Numbered from the stretch's first letter, positions 10,725-23,132 are shown. The stretch is DNA of 64,000 nt from Pholis gunnellus (GCA_910591455.2 OU342816.1:19085807-19149806); one strand, 5' to 3'. Numbers and translations are program-made. The notes: generated by a model not told the origin, from the letters alone.

Positions 10725-12681
10725 CTACAAATGTCCAACTTGTTGATGACTAACTGAAAGATCAGGAATACTTTCTATGTGCTTGTCATCTGCTTTTTCA
10801 GTCTCTTTGCGCTCTTGCTCGCATTCTAGACGCTCCAATTCCTGTTCTGGGCACAGTTCAGCCCACGCATCTTCTAAAATGCCATGGTTATCAACAGACT
10901 CTTGCACAGTAGCCAATTCCTCTGCATCAACTTCAAACAAACCTTTGTTATGGTCAACTACTGACTTCACCGACGGTCTGGATCCATCATTCCATCTAAC
11001 ATGACCAGTCATGTAAAACTCTTCAAATGATTCACAAGTTGCTGGTTTCAACTCTTCCTCAACACGATACGGCAAAAACATCTGCAAATTACTACGATAA
11101 AAATGTTCAGGACTTTTTGTCTTAGAAAACTGAGCATAACGCACTACTGCCGGTTGTGTTCTCGTTCTTTTTACAATGAAACCTAAATTATTCTGTAGTT
11201 TAATGCTATTCTTTGACTGTTCACTTTTAGACAAAACTCGATATTGTGATGCAAACATTGCCATACACATATCACTAAAATCAGCGTCATTTGGCCGACT
11301 CCTATAACGGTCCGCAAAACTAGTCATCCACATGTCCTCTGTGGTAAGACTATTTGAGTTTGCCTTTTGTTTTAACACACTTAAAGGCAAACTGATTTTC
11401 ACAACATTGTCACCTGTTGGCACAAACTGAACCTTCCGTGAACATTCCTTAAGGCGCATATTTGTCACTCTATACGCAGCCTCTTGAGCACAAATCTCTC
11501 GGTTATGTAAGTAAGCAGCTCCTAATTTTTTCATTGCATCCTTTGCGTCGACATTGCCCTGTTTGGATGCTTCTCTATGTGCGTTCCCTAACAATAATCC
11601 CATCTCCTTTTCCGACTTTGAAATGTATGAAATAATATATACAACGCAAGCATATGGATTCTCTACATACTGAATGTCCATGTTGGCATTCCAGCATTTT
11701 AACAAAGAACTGCTATATTGATTAATCCATACTTCCTCAATCTCTCTCTTTAGTACAACATGTGTTTTTCTGCCAATACATCTGTATGCAGCCTCAAATA
11801 GAGTTTGATCTATCCCTAAACTATCAAACAATTGCTCCACACTACCAAAACTAGCAGTCTCATCTGACAGAGCCATTTTAATAGCGTACATAATGTCTCT
11901 TGCCCGTTCCTTCTTCTTCACTTTATCAGCTAAACTCGGTTCTTGCTTTTTACATACACACGGTGTCAAATTACATGTACATTCCTTTTCACACTCCTCA
12001 TCGCAACGACATATAAAGGTACGATTGGATGCTGGCCTGGGAAAGTTAAACCGACAAACTGTGTTATGTTTCTTACACGTTTTTGAATGTCTTTTAGAAT
12101 GTTTTTGTACAGATGTCACAATGTCCCTTAAGGGGTCGTCGTCTGATGGTAATTCACATGTGACATATTTATCAATAAATTCAGTTACCTCTTCATCTGT
12201 ATTTTTATCAATTTGAGGTGCATTCTCAATCCAGAATAGACAATGCACATGAGGCGAAACCGCGCTGTTGAAATTCTACACGATAAAAATAGTCAACTAT
12301 CTTTCCAATTGGCTCTGATGGAGACATAAGTACTACTCTCAAAAAACAATGCCATCTGAAATCAAACATCCTTGCCGCAGTGACAGGATTACGGTGCAAC
12401 AGTTCACACCAATCTGCCCATTCTAATTCTTCTACAGTCTGTGTTCTACCTTCCAGTTTTAAAATGCTATTGAGAAGGTTTGTCCAACGCAAATCTGCAG
12501 AAGAAAAAGAACAAAACCACGTAGGGATACCAAGCTGACGCGCACAAGCTAAGAGATCATGCTGTGCTCCCTGCCAAAAAGCTGGGGTACCTCTAATAGA
12601 TTTAAATATGCACTTGATGGCTACATACATGAGCGCATGCTGAATGATTGTAGACGGTGTCGAGCTAGTTAGCTCTAGCAT
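10725..12681 (-). pseudogene. Helentron Rep (HUH) domain, frameshifted in the HUH motif
   Basis: The N-terminal frame (12681-12226) carries the Helitron-like N domain, with GTPAFWQGAQHDLLACARQL and ELLHRNPVTAARMFDFR. It leaves frame just after EFQQRG, where an extra T (12257-12259) shifts it. The following frame continues with P-H-V-H-C-L-F-W, so the two metal-binding His of the HUH motif are present at 12251-12243. Downstream are the Zn-ribbon HSKTCKKHNTVCRFNFPRP and the tyrosine block NPYACVVYIISYISKSEK, whose Tyr residues are the candidate nucleophiles for DNA nicking. The frame ends at TAG 10725, but the helicase continues in the same frame three residues later, so this is a nonsense mutation and not a natural end. 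Confidence 0.88.
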
Positions 12682-12690
12682 GATAAGAGT

Positions 12691-14024
12691 TGGATCTTAC
12701 ATTTTTCCATGTTTTATTCTAGAGGAGGGGTTTAGCCAATGGTCAGTTTTCATTGCTGTGCTGTATAATTTCAATGTAAGAGAAGAGACTGTGATGAAAT
12801 GAAGGAGGGACAAAGGAGTAGCACAGCAGGACTAAGTCAAAGCCTCCTCCTCTACTGGAATCCATCATACAAGATCAAAACATCAAGCATCTGTTTTTGT
12901 TTTTAATTATGTTTGATATGCCCCCCCTATAGACTGATATACCAAAACTTAGGGTATTAATTAATCCACTGACATTTTTTATATGACGGCAGCATGAAGA
13001 TATTAAAACGGTCTTTGTTCGGTGCAATGACCTTTTATGCTCTTTTCATATTTCAGTGTAATTCTTTTTGTCAAGTGAAGTTAAAATTAATAAACAATTT
13101 TATTTGTAAGTCTTTTTGCTATTTAATGGGTTTCCACTCTGACAAGAATGCAACTATGATAATAATAAGATGTGGTGGAGATAATGATAACAATTGTTAA
13201 AAGTTTCAGTATAAAAGAAAATATTTCAGAATTGTCTGTCAAAAACCTCACAGTTTTACCACTGATGTCCCCTTTCCAGAATGTTTGAGCAACAGTCAAG
13301 TAGAAACTATACTGTGGTGTTCCTCCTCTGGGTCTGGGATGAAGTGGAGCTGATGGACATAAATCCGTGCCTCAGCAAAGATTGGACTAGAAAAAATACT
13401 AGATTGGTCTGTTCAAATGGCGTAGAATACGAGAACAAATAGCTGTAGGAGAGAGGATGTGAATCATAATGTAAACCAAATAACTGGAGTAAATAGGGTT
13501 GAAGGAGGTTAATCAGGAACCAAACCGAGGTCACTAAGTCAAGTGTTCCTTGAGGCTTGCTTGCTGGTAAATGCAACGGTATCTCAAGAGACTGTGACAA
13601 AATGTCTAACTCCATTTCTTATTAGCTATTTAATCTTTTCTAACACTGTTTATATCACATACACACACATAAAGACACACACACACAGTTCATAATACAG
13701 GCAAAACAAACTGCCTTTTCCATCCAAGTTATATTTACTGACTGTGTAGCCTTTTAAAACTTGACATATTAATCTGTAGGCCTATACACCAATAACAGAC
13801 CAATCCATATATTAAATGCCCAAACACAGCGATGCTGCATCTTTATTATTTCATGCTTGTCAGACCAGTGATGTCGCAGAAATGTCAAGTGTAAAGGAGA
13901 CAAAACTATTAATATCTGCGACATCTAACGCCAAGGGGAAACAAGACATCATTGAATAACAGGTCACAAAGTAAGACGTGTCACAGAATACGGTGTAACA
14001 CCACCACATGTACACTCATCCCAG
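12691..14024. other. no gene recognised
   Basis: AT-rich DNA with a short (CA) tract near 13660-13686. The open frames on either strand lack recognisable motifs. If the Helentron N-terminus once lay here it is not detectable. Confidence 0.45.
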
Positions 14025-15512
14025 CCCAGTGAGCACTAACCCGGATTTCAACGTTGATATTTGGTTTAAATCGCGTTGAAATCGGGTCTGAACGTCTTAG
14101 ACCTATTTTCACCGTCATTTCACCCGGCTAAATTACGGTTACAATATCAACGTGTCACAAAACACCAATTTCTTTTAAAATATTGATGGTTTGTTCAGTT
14201 GTAGGTTGAAAGAGACGCGATTTTGGTTACTTTAAACATATTTCTCCAAAATGATATTACGCTGGCCGTTGATATGTGGTCTACAGGAAGACGTGATTTC
14301 AACGCATTTAATGTTTCATATAAAATGTCATAAATATGGAACTATAGACTCTGTGCTGTCAACAAGAAGCTCCCAGGACGTCGTAATGAGAGAAGAGCAC
14401 AATCTGTCTTGTATGTTCCTGCAAAATACGTGTCTGTGTTTTCGGCTGTAACACGCATGCGCACGGACTCTGTTTATTTTTGTTGGGGACAGTCTGGAGA
14501 CACGCCAGCCCTTACTGAGTTGATGAGCGGAATAAACGATGCTTAACGCTAACGACATACTCTGTAAGTACTTTAACTACTTTATTCCAATATTGTAAAC
14601 CTAAATATCATTACCATATGATAAATAGTACGTTATGTTGACCATGCGGGCGAGGCTGCTAGCTTGTAGCGTTAGCATGTTAGCTTGTAGCGTGGATGAA
14701 TGGACGAACAGTAAACATGTGTTAGTAAATGTTGGAGACTCTTTATATGGACTGTTGCTGTAGCCCGACGTTATCAAAGACAGACGACGGACAGCGAGTG
14801 GGGCTGTACACAGTCCAAAAGTCAATATGTTTTTCTAATACTTGTTTTATTTACAGATGTCCAAGTTGAAAATATGGCAGACCTTCTGAAACCGGCTCCT
14901 GAGCGGCTTTGACAACGACATTTAAATCAGGAAAAGGAGATGATGGTTGTGTGTGTGTATATATAAAGAACGTTATTTATATTGTGCATTATATTGTGTG
15001 TATTTATAGGGGGTCTCGGTGCAAGACGTTAATAAATACAAATGAACGGTTGCCTGTCTCACTTGGTCTTTTGTCCTGTAAGTAAACCGATGTGTTACTA
15101 TGTTTAAGTATTTAGTTGCTACATATTGATCTGAGAGCATTTCGAGGTGAAATCATGTTAAAACTGGTTCAAAAGTGAAAGTTTATTCGACGACTATTTA
15201 TAGTCGTTGTTTAAACGTTCAGGTTTAGACCAGATTTCAACGGGATTTGCAATACTGGCTTTCAACTGATAAATGTGGATGTGGTTTCTTAGTACGCCTC
15301 TAAAATGAGGATATACTATTAGCACAATGTAGAGGACGACAAATTGTAGTATTGCAAATCCCGTTGAAATCTGGTCTAAGCATGAACGTTCAATCACCGT
15401 CTATGAATAGTCGGCGAAAAAACTTTCACTTTTGAACCAATTCTGAACGTCTTTTCAACGGTGGGCGTAGACGTCTTTTAAACGTCTTTTCAACGGAAAA
15501 ATGCTGACTGGG
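14025..15512. mobile_element. Non-autonomous inverted-repeat element, ~1.5 kb
   Basis: The ends CCCAGTGAGCA (14025) and TGCTGACTGGG (to 15512) are inverted repeats with one mismatch. Near both ends the motifs AACGTCTT, TCAACG and GTTGAAAT recur, a subterminal repeat style of fish DNA transposons. No transposase is encoded. Target duplications are unclear, so the superfamily is left open. Confidence 0.55.
15159..15441. repeat. Inverted repeat with ~95-bp arms
   Basis: The arms 15159-15255 and 15348-15441 pair in reverse complement: GGTTCAAAAGTGAAAGTTT with the matching block at the far end, and CCAGATTTCAACGGGATTTG with its complement near 15355. The loop is about 90 bases. It lies within the element ending at 15512. 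Confidence 0.75.
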
Positions 15513-18031
15513 AACACGAAGAAGCATCAAGCATCCTAAACAGCAGGACTTTCAATTCTAGCTTGCAACTTTATTCCAATCTCACCTCGAGCTGTGTTTC
15601 TATCGCTGTCCTCTTTTGTGTCTGCTGTGAAGCTGAACAGCTAATTAAAAACTCTGGTTGGAGAGTTTTTCATTGAAACCCAATATTAAGGTTCAAGGTT
15701 TATCTTTGTGGTTGTTCTACAATACACAATTGCAAAAATGATATGTGATGATGTACGAACACAAAACGATGTAAAATGTGTGCATGTGTTTCTCATGAAA
15801 AATGTATGTGAGTTGGCCAAAAGACGCAGGTGTGGAAACTCGCCTCCAATTTCCCCTTCCTATAGTCGCTCCGACCCGGCTCTGTTTGTGTGTATGTTTG
15901 AATGACAAGTTAACAATGGCATTCACCAACACACATAATACGACACACAAATGCTTCACCTTCACCTTTGGTTGAAGCTTTTTTTTTTAATAAACATATG
16001 GCAGTAAAGAGATGTTGCTTAGTGCCTCAAATAATAAACAATAGCCCCAGTGGTGGGAGTACTGGGCAAGTATTGTGAGGAGATAATAACAGCGGTCACA
16101 ATGATGACAGACATATTGCAACCCCTGTTAAATTGTCCTGCTTTATTGTTTGAAACACACAAATACATTTGGATCTGCTTTGAGAGCAAAACCCATAACA
16201 CCATTCTTATGTTTTATATTATGTGCAGTTACATGCCGACAAAACTCCCATCACACATTGACATGGCTGACAGTAACTGTGAGGCAAAGGTGAAGGGTAT
16301 TTAATATTTGATATGAAGTTAACTGATCATCTGTCCATCATAATCGAAAGAGAGGGAGTCAAAATGACCATTCAAAGGATTTATATGAATCCCTCTTGCT
16401 CCACTTTCTAGAGTTGGCTCCACTCTTTAAAAAGGTGGTTCTTTATCATTCATTGCCTCTTCAGTGTGGATCAGTCCTGTCAAAGCAGCACCAGATGAAT
16501 AAAAATGAATAAAAAAGAAAGAAAGGCAGCATGATAGACTTGGACCATGAAGTTAGTGATCTCACAAAACCAAAAAGATGAAATGAAACATTTTGTGTTG
16601 TTTTGGCTCGTGCAAAGCAGATTTCCCATCAATATTAATGGGCGGGCTCATGATGAGAAATGCCTCGCAGGGTGAACCCGGCCTGTCACAGAGACTGAGG
16701 ATGAAGCTGTGCTGTGAGGTCCGGTCAGCTGTGAGTGGAGGTCGGTCAGCGGTGACGCTGACAGCATTGAGCGTGGGACTGTGGCTGCAGAAGATGGAGG
16801 AGATGGATGACCGATGCTGCAGCCAGTAATGCAGGATGGATGCAGCGGTGTAGTGCAGCGGACAAATTGTTTGTGACAGATTGTTGAGGTGCTGCAAGGG
16901 TCTGTAGTTCATTTCACCACTCTTCCTTTGACCCACTAAAGCCTACTTTGTCACCACCTTCCTCAACTTTTCTTTGCGCCTGAGTCACACAAATTACAAT
17001 TCGCATTTGAACAAAGTGGTGGACACAAAATCTATCTTCCCCTCTCTCTGTTTTGATGTTTTGTTGATGGCTTAGGTAAGGATTTGCACGACATCTTATT
17101 CCTGATTGCACCTTTCTCATCATTATGCATTAGGCAGGTTGAAAGAGGATGCGCCAGTGCAATTTGGGTAATGGACTTTTTATCATGCAAAGCAAGCATC
17201 TGTTTCGTGGATTCCTCTCTGTATATTTGTGAGCCCTTGTCTCACAAATCATGCAGCTTTATTACCACATTATGTTAAAGAGCTGCTGGACACTCAGAAG
17301 TCCTTTTAGCTCTCTGCCTTTGACTGTCATTATTATCCATATTTCTAACATCATATCTCCAAACTGGTCAGCAATACAGACTACTTCAAACGGTATCTGT
17401 TGGAAAGTACTAGGTGCGTTTCCATCCACCTGTTTTTAAAAAGTAAAAAAAAAAAAAGAGTGGAAATGCTAATATATGATTAATTAAGAAATAAGTATGT
17501 TTCAATTGAACTTTGTTGCATTTTGCTGTAATCGATGCACCAACTTTTCCACCTCAGACAAGCATACACAACTATTTTTGCAATATTTTGAGGCTGTTTC
17601 GTTTTTGTTTTTTCTAATTAAATAATTAAGCATGTGACTTAACTCACAAAAGAAGAAAACATTCCTCAAATCAAACATGGATTCCATCATGTTTTCTATA
17701 TTTTGTAAAAGCGATTTGAGGTCACGCTGCAACTATTTTAATTACGTCTTCTTCGTTAGTTTTCTTCTTCTGCAGTGGGTAAAATGGCAACTGACAGGAG
17801 AATTAGCGCCACCTATCGCTCATCTCCATGAACTCCTGATATAGAAAAATACATTCTCTTTGCAAGAAGTTCTTAAATTCGTTTAAAAACAACAACTGCA
17901 CTACATTTGGTTGACAGGATAAATCACGTGTCAAACAATAATGAATACGCGTCTTCTTACTTCTTTTACCACATTAGTCCGCCACCAGCAGCCCGACTGC
18001 GTTAACACCAAGCCGCCTCCTGTGAAGGTGG
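15513..18031. other. no gene recognised
   Basis: No frame with family motifs and no convincing exon. A poly-T run lies at 15971-15980. The overlapping frames around 16560-16930 are of opposite strands and look like chance. Confidence 0.45.
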
Positions 18032-19058
18032 ACTGCGGTCAAGTGGTCCGTCATCTGCGGAACTTCGGTCACGTCAGCCGGCGTTTGAAATGTAATGCTC
18101 GTCTATTCGTGGTGTTACGGTACGGGTGCTTGGATAGCCCAAAAAGCCCGGAAATAGATCACTATTTCATCAATAATTTGTCAATCAATAATAACAAGTC
18201 AAAAACGACATCATTTTGTACATTAAGTGAAATACAACAATAAAATGATCTGAAATACACTGCTGTATAATCTTTAATTGAAAAAGGGTTCGAAAATTAT
18301 AATATTACCTAATAATAATCTTTGATCTGTAAAAAAAAAAAAATTCCTTCATTGGATAGCTAAAGTTCTGTTCATGATGACCCAATATATCTCCATGTCA
18401 AATGTAATGTAATCTTACTGGATAGTTTTTGAGAGAAGTGCATGTAAAGTTAGCTCAAATGACATTCAGATATTCATAATTTCCCCATATTTGCCATTTT
18501 ATTAAAAATAATCCTAAATAGGTTATGTCAATATGTCACTGGATTCTTGTTTATGACAACCCTGGCTATGCCCAAGTATAATTTCATGAAATATTACTGT
18601 ACAGTTTTTGAGATAAGTACATGTAAAGTTAGCTCAAATGACATTTTGATATTCATAATTTCCCCATATTTGACATTTTATTAAAAGTAATCCTTAAGAG
18701 GTTATGTCAATATGTCACTGGATTCTTGTTTATGAAGACTCTCACTATACCCAAGTATAATTTCATGAAATATTACTGTACAGTTTTTGAGAAAAGTACA
18801 TGTAAAGTTAGCTCAAATGACATTTTGATATGAATAATTTCCCTATATTTGACATTTTATTAAAACTAATCCTTAATAGGTTATGTCAATATTTCACTGG
18901 ATTCTTGTTTATGACGACCCTGGCTATGCCCAAGTATATTTTCAAGAGATATTACTGTACAGTTTTTGAGAAAAGTACATGTAAAGTTAGCTCAAATGAC
19001 ATTTTGATATGAATAATTTCCCTATATTTGACATTTTATTAAAAAAAAAAAAAAAGAG
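18032..19058 (+). repeat. Left inverted arm with ~179-bp tandem units
   Basis: After the terminal block, the segment GTAAAGTTAGCTCAAATGAC recurs near 18446, 18621, 18800 and 18980, giving a period of about 176-180 bp. Each unit also contains CCATATTTG, TTATGTCAATAT, GGATTCTTGTTTATGA and TACTGTACAGTTTTTGAG. The arm ends in an A-tract next to the first codon of the enclosed gene, so the repeats could serve as its promoter region. Confidence 0.8.
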
Positions 19059-19127
19059 ATGGCGCAGGAACGGAGAAACATGGCACTTAAAATACTCGAA
19101 GCATCAGGTATGTGACAGGTTTTTTTC

Positions 19128-19175
<48 letters not shown>

Positions 19176-20050
19176 TCTTTCTTTTTTCACTTTGCAAAAA
19201 CTCATTTTATTATTAACATGGAAAATACAGTGACTATAACACCTAACCACTTATCAATGCTACAGCCCCTTTTATTTAAAGTTGTTGTGTTCATTCTAGG
19301 TTTTCTGCATATTTATTTATATTGTGATATTGTACGACTAACGATCAAAGATGTTGCTTTATTTCTAAATTAGTTTTCAACATCGAAAACAACTGTGCCA
19401 TGTGTTCTGCCACAAAGCCGCCCACTCCAGGACCTGCTATCACTGAATGGGTAAGGTTTTGTTGTAATTAATTGTATTTGTGCATTGGGCAGTTTTTCTT
19501 TTGGTATTTTGTAGATTTAATTGAGAATGGACAGTATAGGGCTGACAGGAAATGAGGGTAGAGAGAGAATGGGAATGTTGTGTAAGAAAGGTCGCCATTC
19601 AGAGTCATATCAGTGATGTTGCGGTTTACTCCTCTGCCACTAGGGCACCTCTTGTTTTAATCTTGGCTATGCAAACAAGATGGTGTACCTTCTTTTGAGA
19701 TTCCAGGAATATCTGTGTAATTTCAAATGAACTAAATACATTGGACAAAGAGGCTTCATTGTCATCACAGTCTCAAAGAACATTTGAGATGTCATCATCT
19801 GCACCAAGCCACTCTGATATGTCCATATACTCTGCCTTGCTCTTTTCCTTGCATTTGCACCATGGCAGCTGGCAAATTCAGATTAAATAGGATCTGTCCT
19901 ATTGTTGATTGTCAGTTGTTTCAATTTTTTCTTTTTCAGATTCAGTGTGACAGCTGCCATAGGTGGTTCCATGCCGACTGCCTTCAGATGCACAAATCGA
20001 TGCTGTTAAAAATGAAGAGCAGTGACTGGAGATGCTGTTTGTGCAAATAA
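19059..20050 (+). CDS. Three-exon gene for a 78-residue PHD-finger protein
   Basis: Exons 19059-19107, 19374-19450 and 19940-20050 have proper borders (CAG|GTATGT, TAG|TTTTC, TGG|GTAAGG, TTTTTCAG|ATT) and join in frame with no stop. The protein begins MAQERRNMALKILEAS, then forms a complete Cys4-His-Cys3 PHD finger: CAMC, about 16 residues, QCDSCHRWFHADC, and WRCCLCK at the very C-terminus. PHD fingers bind histone H3 tails or act as protein adaptors. The Trp before the third Cys pair and the WFH block are typical. An AATAAA overlaps the stop region. The gene sits between the inverted arms of an element, so it is probably the last part of a transposon-encoded protein or a captured host exon set. 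Intact splicing across two introns argues that it is or was recently functional. I know no named family for it. Confidence 0.65.
19130..19167. repeat. (TA)n microsatellite
   Basis: A pure TA run inside intron 1 of the PHD-finger gene, followed by a T-rich stretch. Confidence 0.9.
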
Positions 20051-20204
20051 ATGTTATGGTTTTTGTCTCTTTGTATATACCTGTATCTGTCTGTGTGGAG
20101 AGGGTGGTGAAATATGTTTTTTATTTTATCTTTAAAAGTTTTTCTTTGAAACTTGACAATCAGAAAGTAAATAATATGCATGTGTTCATATACATTAGTT
20201 TTAG

Positions 20205-21066
20205 AACAATGCCTTTGATCACCATCTCACTAAGGAAGTAGGTAGAGGGAGGTAGAGCTACATATGTCCAAAATGACACAAAAGAACAAGGCTTACTAAT
20301 GTCAATGTCTAGATTTTCAATATAGACAATTGAAACATTAGACATGCAATACAATTACATTACATTTTAAACGACATAGTCGGAGTGATCATCAGCAAGA
20401 ATTCATTTAAAATTTACTACAACCTTTTTAGGAATTGTTTATTTAACAGTTCAAATATGGGGAAATGAATGTCATTTGAGCTAACTTTACAGGCACGTTT
20501 CTCAAAAACTGTACAGTAATATCTCTTGAAAATATACATGGGTACAGTGAGAGTCTTCATAAACAAGAATCCAGTGAAATATTGACATAACCTCTTAAGG
20601 ATTAGTTTTAATAAAATGTCAAATATAGGGAAATTATTCATATCAAAATGTCATTTGAGCTAACTTTACATGTACTTCTCTCAACAACTATACAGTAAGA
20701 TTACATTACATTTGACATGGAGATATATTGGGTCATCATGAACAGAACATTAGCAAACCAATGAAGGAAATGTTTTTTTTACAGATCAAAGATTATTATT
20801 AGGTATTATAATTTTCGAACCTTTTTTCAATTAAAGATTATACAGCAGTGTAATTTCAGATTATGTTATTGTTGTATTTCACTTAATGTACAAAATGACG
20901 TTGTTTTATCAAATTTGACAAATTATTGATGAATTTTGATCTATTTCCGGGCTTTTTGGGCTATCCAAGCACCCGTACCGTAACACCACGAATAGACGAG
21001 CATTACATTTCAAACGCCGGCTGACGTGACCGAAGTTCCGCAGATGACGGACCACTTGACCGCAGT
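20205..21066 (-). repeat. Right inverted arm of the PHD element
   Basis: Reverse complement of the left arm for its outer part, with fewer ~179-bp units. The inner 200 bp (AAGGAAGTAGGTAGAGGG, CTAGATTTTCAATATAGAC) are not in the left arm but reappear in the copy at 60140-61110. The arms are similar but not identical, with several substitutions and small indels, so the insertion is not brand-new. Confidence 0.8.
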
Positions 21067-21140
21067 CCACATATCCCAACTCTGTTCCCTCAGAAGTAAA
21101 CAATAGATTTAACAAATTGTCGTGTTGCAAAGCAAACATT

Positions 21141-21141
<1 letters not shown>

Positions 21142-21204
<63 letters not shown>
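21142..21204. repeat. (CA)n microsatellite
   Basis: About 31 uninterrupted CA dinucleotides, directly right of the PHD element. Confidence 0.95.
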
Positions 21205-21205
<1 letters not shown>

Positions 21206-21558
21206 CCTTCCTGCTGTTTCTCTCAGTTTATATATTAACACCTACTGTACACTGCGCTGTGTTCCTTCCTCTTCTTTTACTTCCCGAGCCAAAAGTAAAG
21301 TAAAGTGCCTCCACAAATCTGTTTAACAGAAACCGCTAGATTGAGAGTCAAGTCGGTGTTCAGTGTCAAAGCCCCCGATGTGAAGTTTGCAGCACTTTCA
21401 CTTTGATAACTTCAGATATTTGGACATGTAAGGACATGATCTTGTAATAGTATGGACAGCCGGCATCGTTCCAGCAAGCAATAACTTTCAGTCTCCACAT
21501 GAGCACATAGACGTGACCTATTGTGAGCCCATCTTCTACTGCCGTGTGTGCTATCCAG

Positions 21559-21811
21559 GTGGTGCGTTTGTGCCAGAACCCCAAGGTGGCGTTGAAGAAC
21601 AGCCCCCCCCCCCCTACATCCTGGACCTGCTGCCGGACACCTACCAGCACCTACGCACCGTTCTGTCCCGGTACGAGGACAAAATGGAGATTCTCGGGGA
21701 AAACGAGTATTTTCGCGTGGTCATGGAGAACTTGACCAACAAGACCAAGCAGACCATGAGCCTTTTTAAAGAGGCCAAGGAGAGGATGTACGAGGAGAAC
21801 TCCCAGCCCAG
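21559..21811 (+). pseudogene. cbl: cbl exon 2 (tyrosine-kinase-binding domain), poly-C frameshift
   Basis: Cbl is an E3 ubiquitin ligase that binds phosphotyrosine proteins through its N-terminal 4-helix/EF-hand/SH2 (TKB) domain. The exon runs from CCAG|GTGGTGCG to CCCAG|GTTGGC and codes VVRLCQNPKVALKNSPP, then YILDLLPDTYQHLRT and NEYFRVVMENL to YEENSQP, closer to c-Cbl than Cbl-b by recall. The two halves are in different frames. A run of 12 C (21603-21614) replaces the 7 expected for Asn-Ser-Pro-Pro-Tyr. The exon is 253 nt, five longer than the 248 I count from the mammalian protein. Either the poly-C count is an assembly error or the gene is dead. Exon 1 is not visible upstream. Confidence 0.88.
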
Positions 21812-23132
21812 GTTGGCTTCTATATCCTGATGAAATGTCATGTGATGAAGAGTGTTTGCGTAATTGACAGGTGTTCAATTTCAGGCTTATCATCGTTTGA
21901 ATTGGTTCCGTATCCATAAAACGAGCCCTGAAGATCACGATGGTATAAAACTGCCCCAACTAGCAGAACCTCTGCTGACTGATGCGACCTCTATCTAATC
22001 TAAAAAGTTAATTCATTACATATTACACGGCTCTACAGCACAACATTGCACGTCGTATTTCCTGATTTAGAATAGGAAGTTTCATGTAGATGCGAATGCT
22101 TTCGTCTGCAGTATTCATACACGGAAGAAGCAAACTTTTTCCAGTGAGTCCTCTGTCTGTTACGGTGTTGTTCCCACACGACTTTGATAAACATATGAAA
22201 GTAATTCATTTAGATTGCAGTGGCCTCATTTTTTTTTTTTAAGCAGCCATTAATCTTTTCGGTTGATAGGATCATGTAAGAACTTTCTCCACACTCCATT
22301 TTTAGACTTTCCATCACTGTGATGAAATCCAACTTATGTCATTTGGCAGAAGCAGACCAGCCACGTGATCTGAAGTGGAAAAAAAAAAAAAAAAAATCAC
22401 CCAAATGAAGCACAGAGGCCTGATTAAACTGTCGCAATCAGATTCCACTTCCCGTTTGTCAGAAAGTCATCACCAAGCGAAAGTTCATCCTTCCTCTGAC
22501 TCACTCAGATTTTTTGATTGAGCATTTCCTCATCGATGCTCTGCATCAACAAAGTATCGGTCACAGGGGGATTTACCAAGTACAGTCCTGTCAACGGACT
22601 TACTTCCTGTCCACCCCTCCCCTCAACAGGTGTGAGCGCTCACGCTACTCCATCCTCCAAAGAGTGGGGCTCCCTTCAGCTGAAAAATAGTGGCTCATTA
22701 CAGAAATAAGCACATGTTTATGAACCATAAAGATATTTAAAGAAGTTTGTTTTACAAAGGGCTAGGTTTGAACGTTACTCCCATTTTTAAAAGTAGAAAA
22801 AGTGGAATATTTTGCAGCGTATTAAAGATTTTAAGCTTGCATACCGTAGTAAAGCTGAACATTTCAAAGTTTCACCGACATCTTTATACGCGGAATTATG
22901 GGAAAGTTCCTTGTGACTAGAAAGCGTTCAGCGGGAGTGGGAATAATAGTAATAATAAAGACTGTAAATACATGTGTGATTTGCCTTGTTTGATAATAGA
23001 TAAGCACATTCATACATGTTTGTTGAATGGCTGTAATCTTTCCGTCTTGTGATATGACTTTGGACAAATATTAGAACTTGGTCCGATAATATCCCTGACG
23101 AACTTGTATTTGCTTTTTTCGTTCGTACTCAG
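21812..23132 (+). other. cbl intron 2
   Basis: Lies between the GTTGGC donor of exon 2 and the CTCAG acceptor of exon 3. AT-rich with A- and T-runs near 22229 and 22378; no other gene seen. Confidence 0.75.

Larger units (their letters stand above)
8394..12690 (-). mobile_element. Helentron (Helitron2-type) with fused endonuclease, decayed
   Basis: On the minus strand a Rep HUH domain, a Pif1-like helicase and an endonuclease/exonuclease/phosphatase-type nuclease follow in order, which is the Helentron architecture of animals, including fish. Three one-base insertions (near 12258, 9711 and 8656) and one in-frame TAG (10725-10727) break what was one long protein. The usual longer N-terminus is missing beyond about 12681. 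Terminal sequences were not identified. Helentrons move by rolling-circle replication and can capture flanking DNA. Confidence 0.85.
18032..21066. mobile_element. Element with ~1-kb inverted arms enclosing a PHD-finger gene
   Basis: A left arm starting ACTGCGGTCAAGTGGTCCG at 18032 is matched in reverse complement by a right arm ending at 21066. Both arms hold the GC-rich terminal block (GTGTTACGGTACGGGTGCTT), a spacer with TACATTAAGTGAAATACAAC, and repeated ~179-bp units. The middle (19.06-20.2 kb) carries a spliced PHD-finger gene. Long inverted arms indicate a DNA-transposon-like element or a fold-back element. No transposase is present, so mobilisation would be in trans. The flanks (GTGG left, CCAC right) do not give a clear target duplication. 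A third arm copy lies at 60140-61110. Confidence 0.65.

Noticed and set aside
16562..16936. 124-residue minus-strand frame
   Set aside because: Ser/His-rich without motifs, overlapped by an equally open plus-strand frame; chance.
18032..18243. Open frame with QVVRHLRNFGHVSRRLK as a gene
   Set aside because: The same sequence recurs as the terminal block of three inverted or dispersed arms, and the frame has no partner exon; it is repeat DNA.
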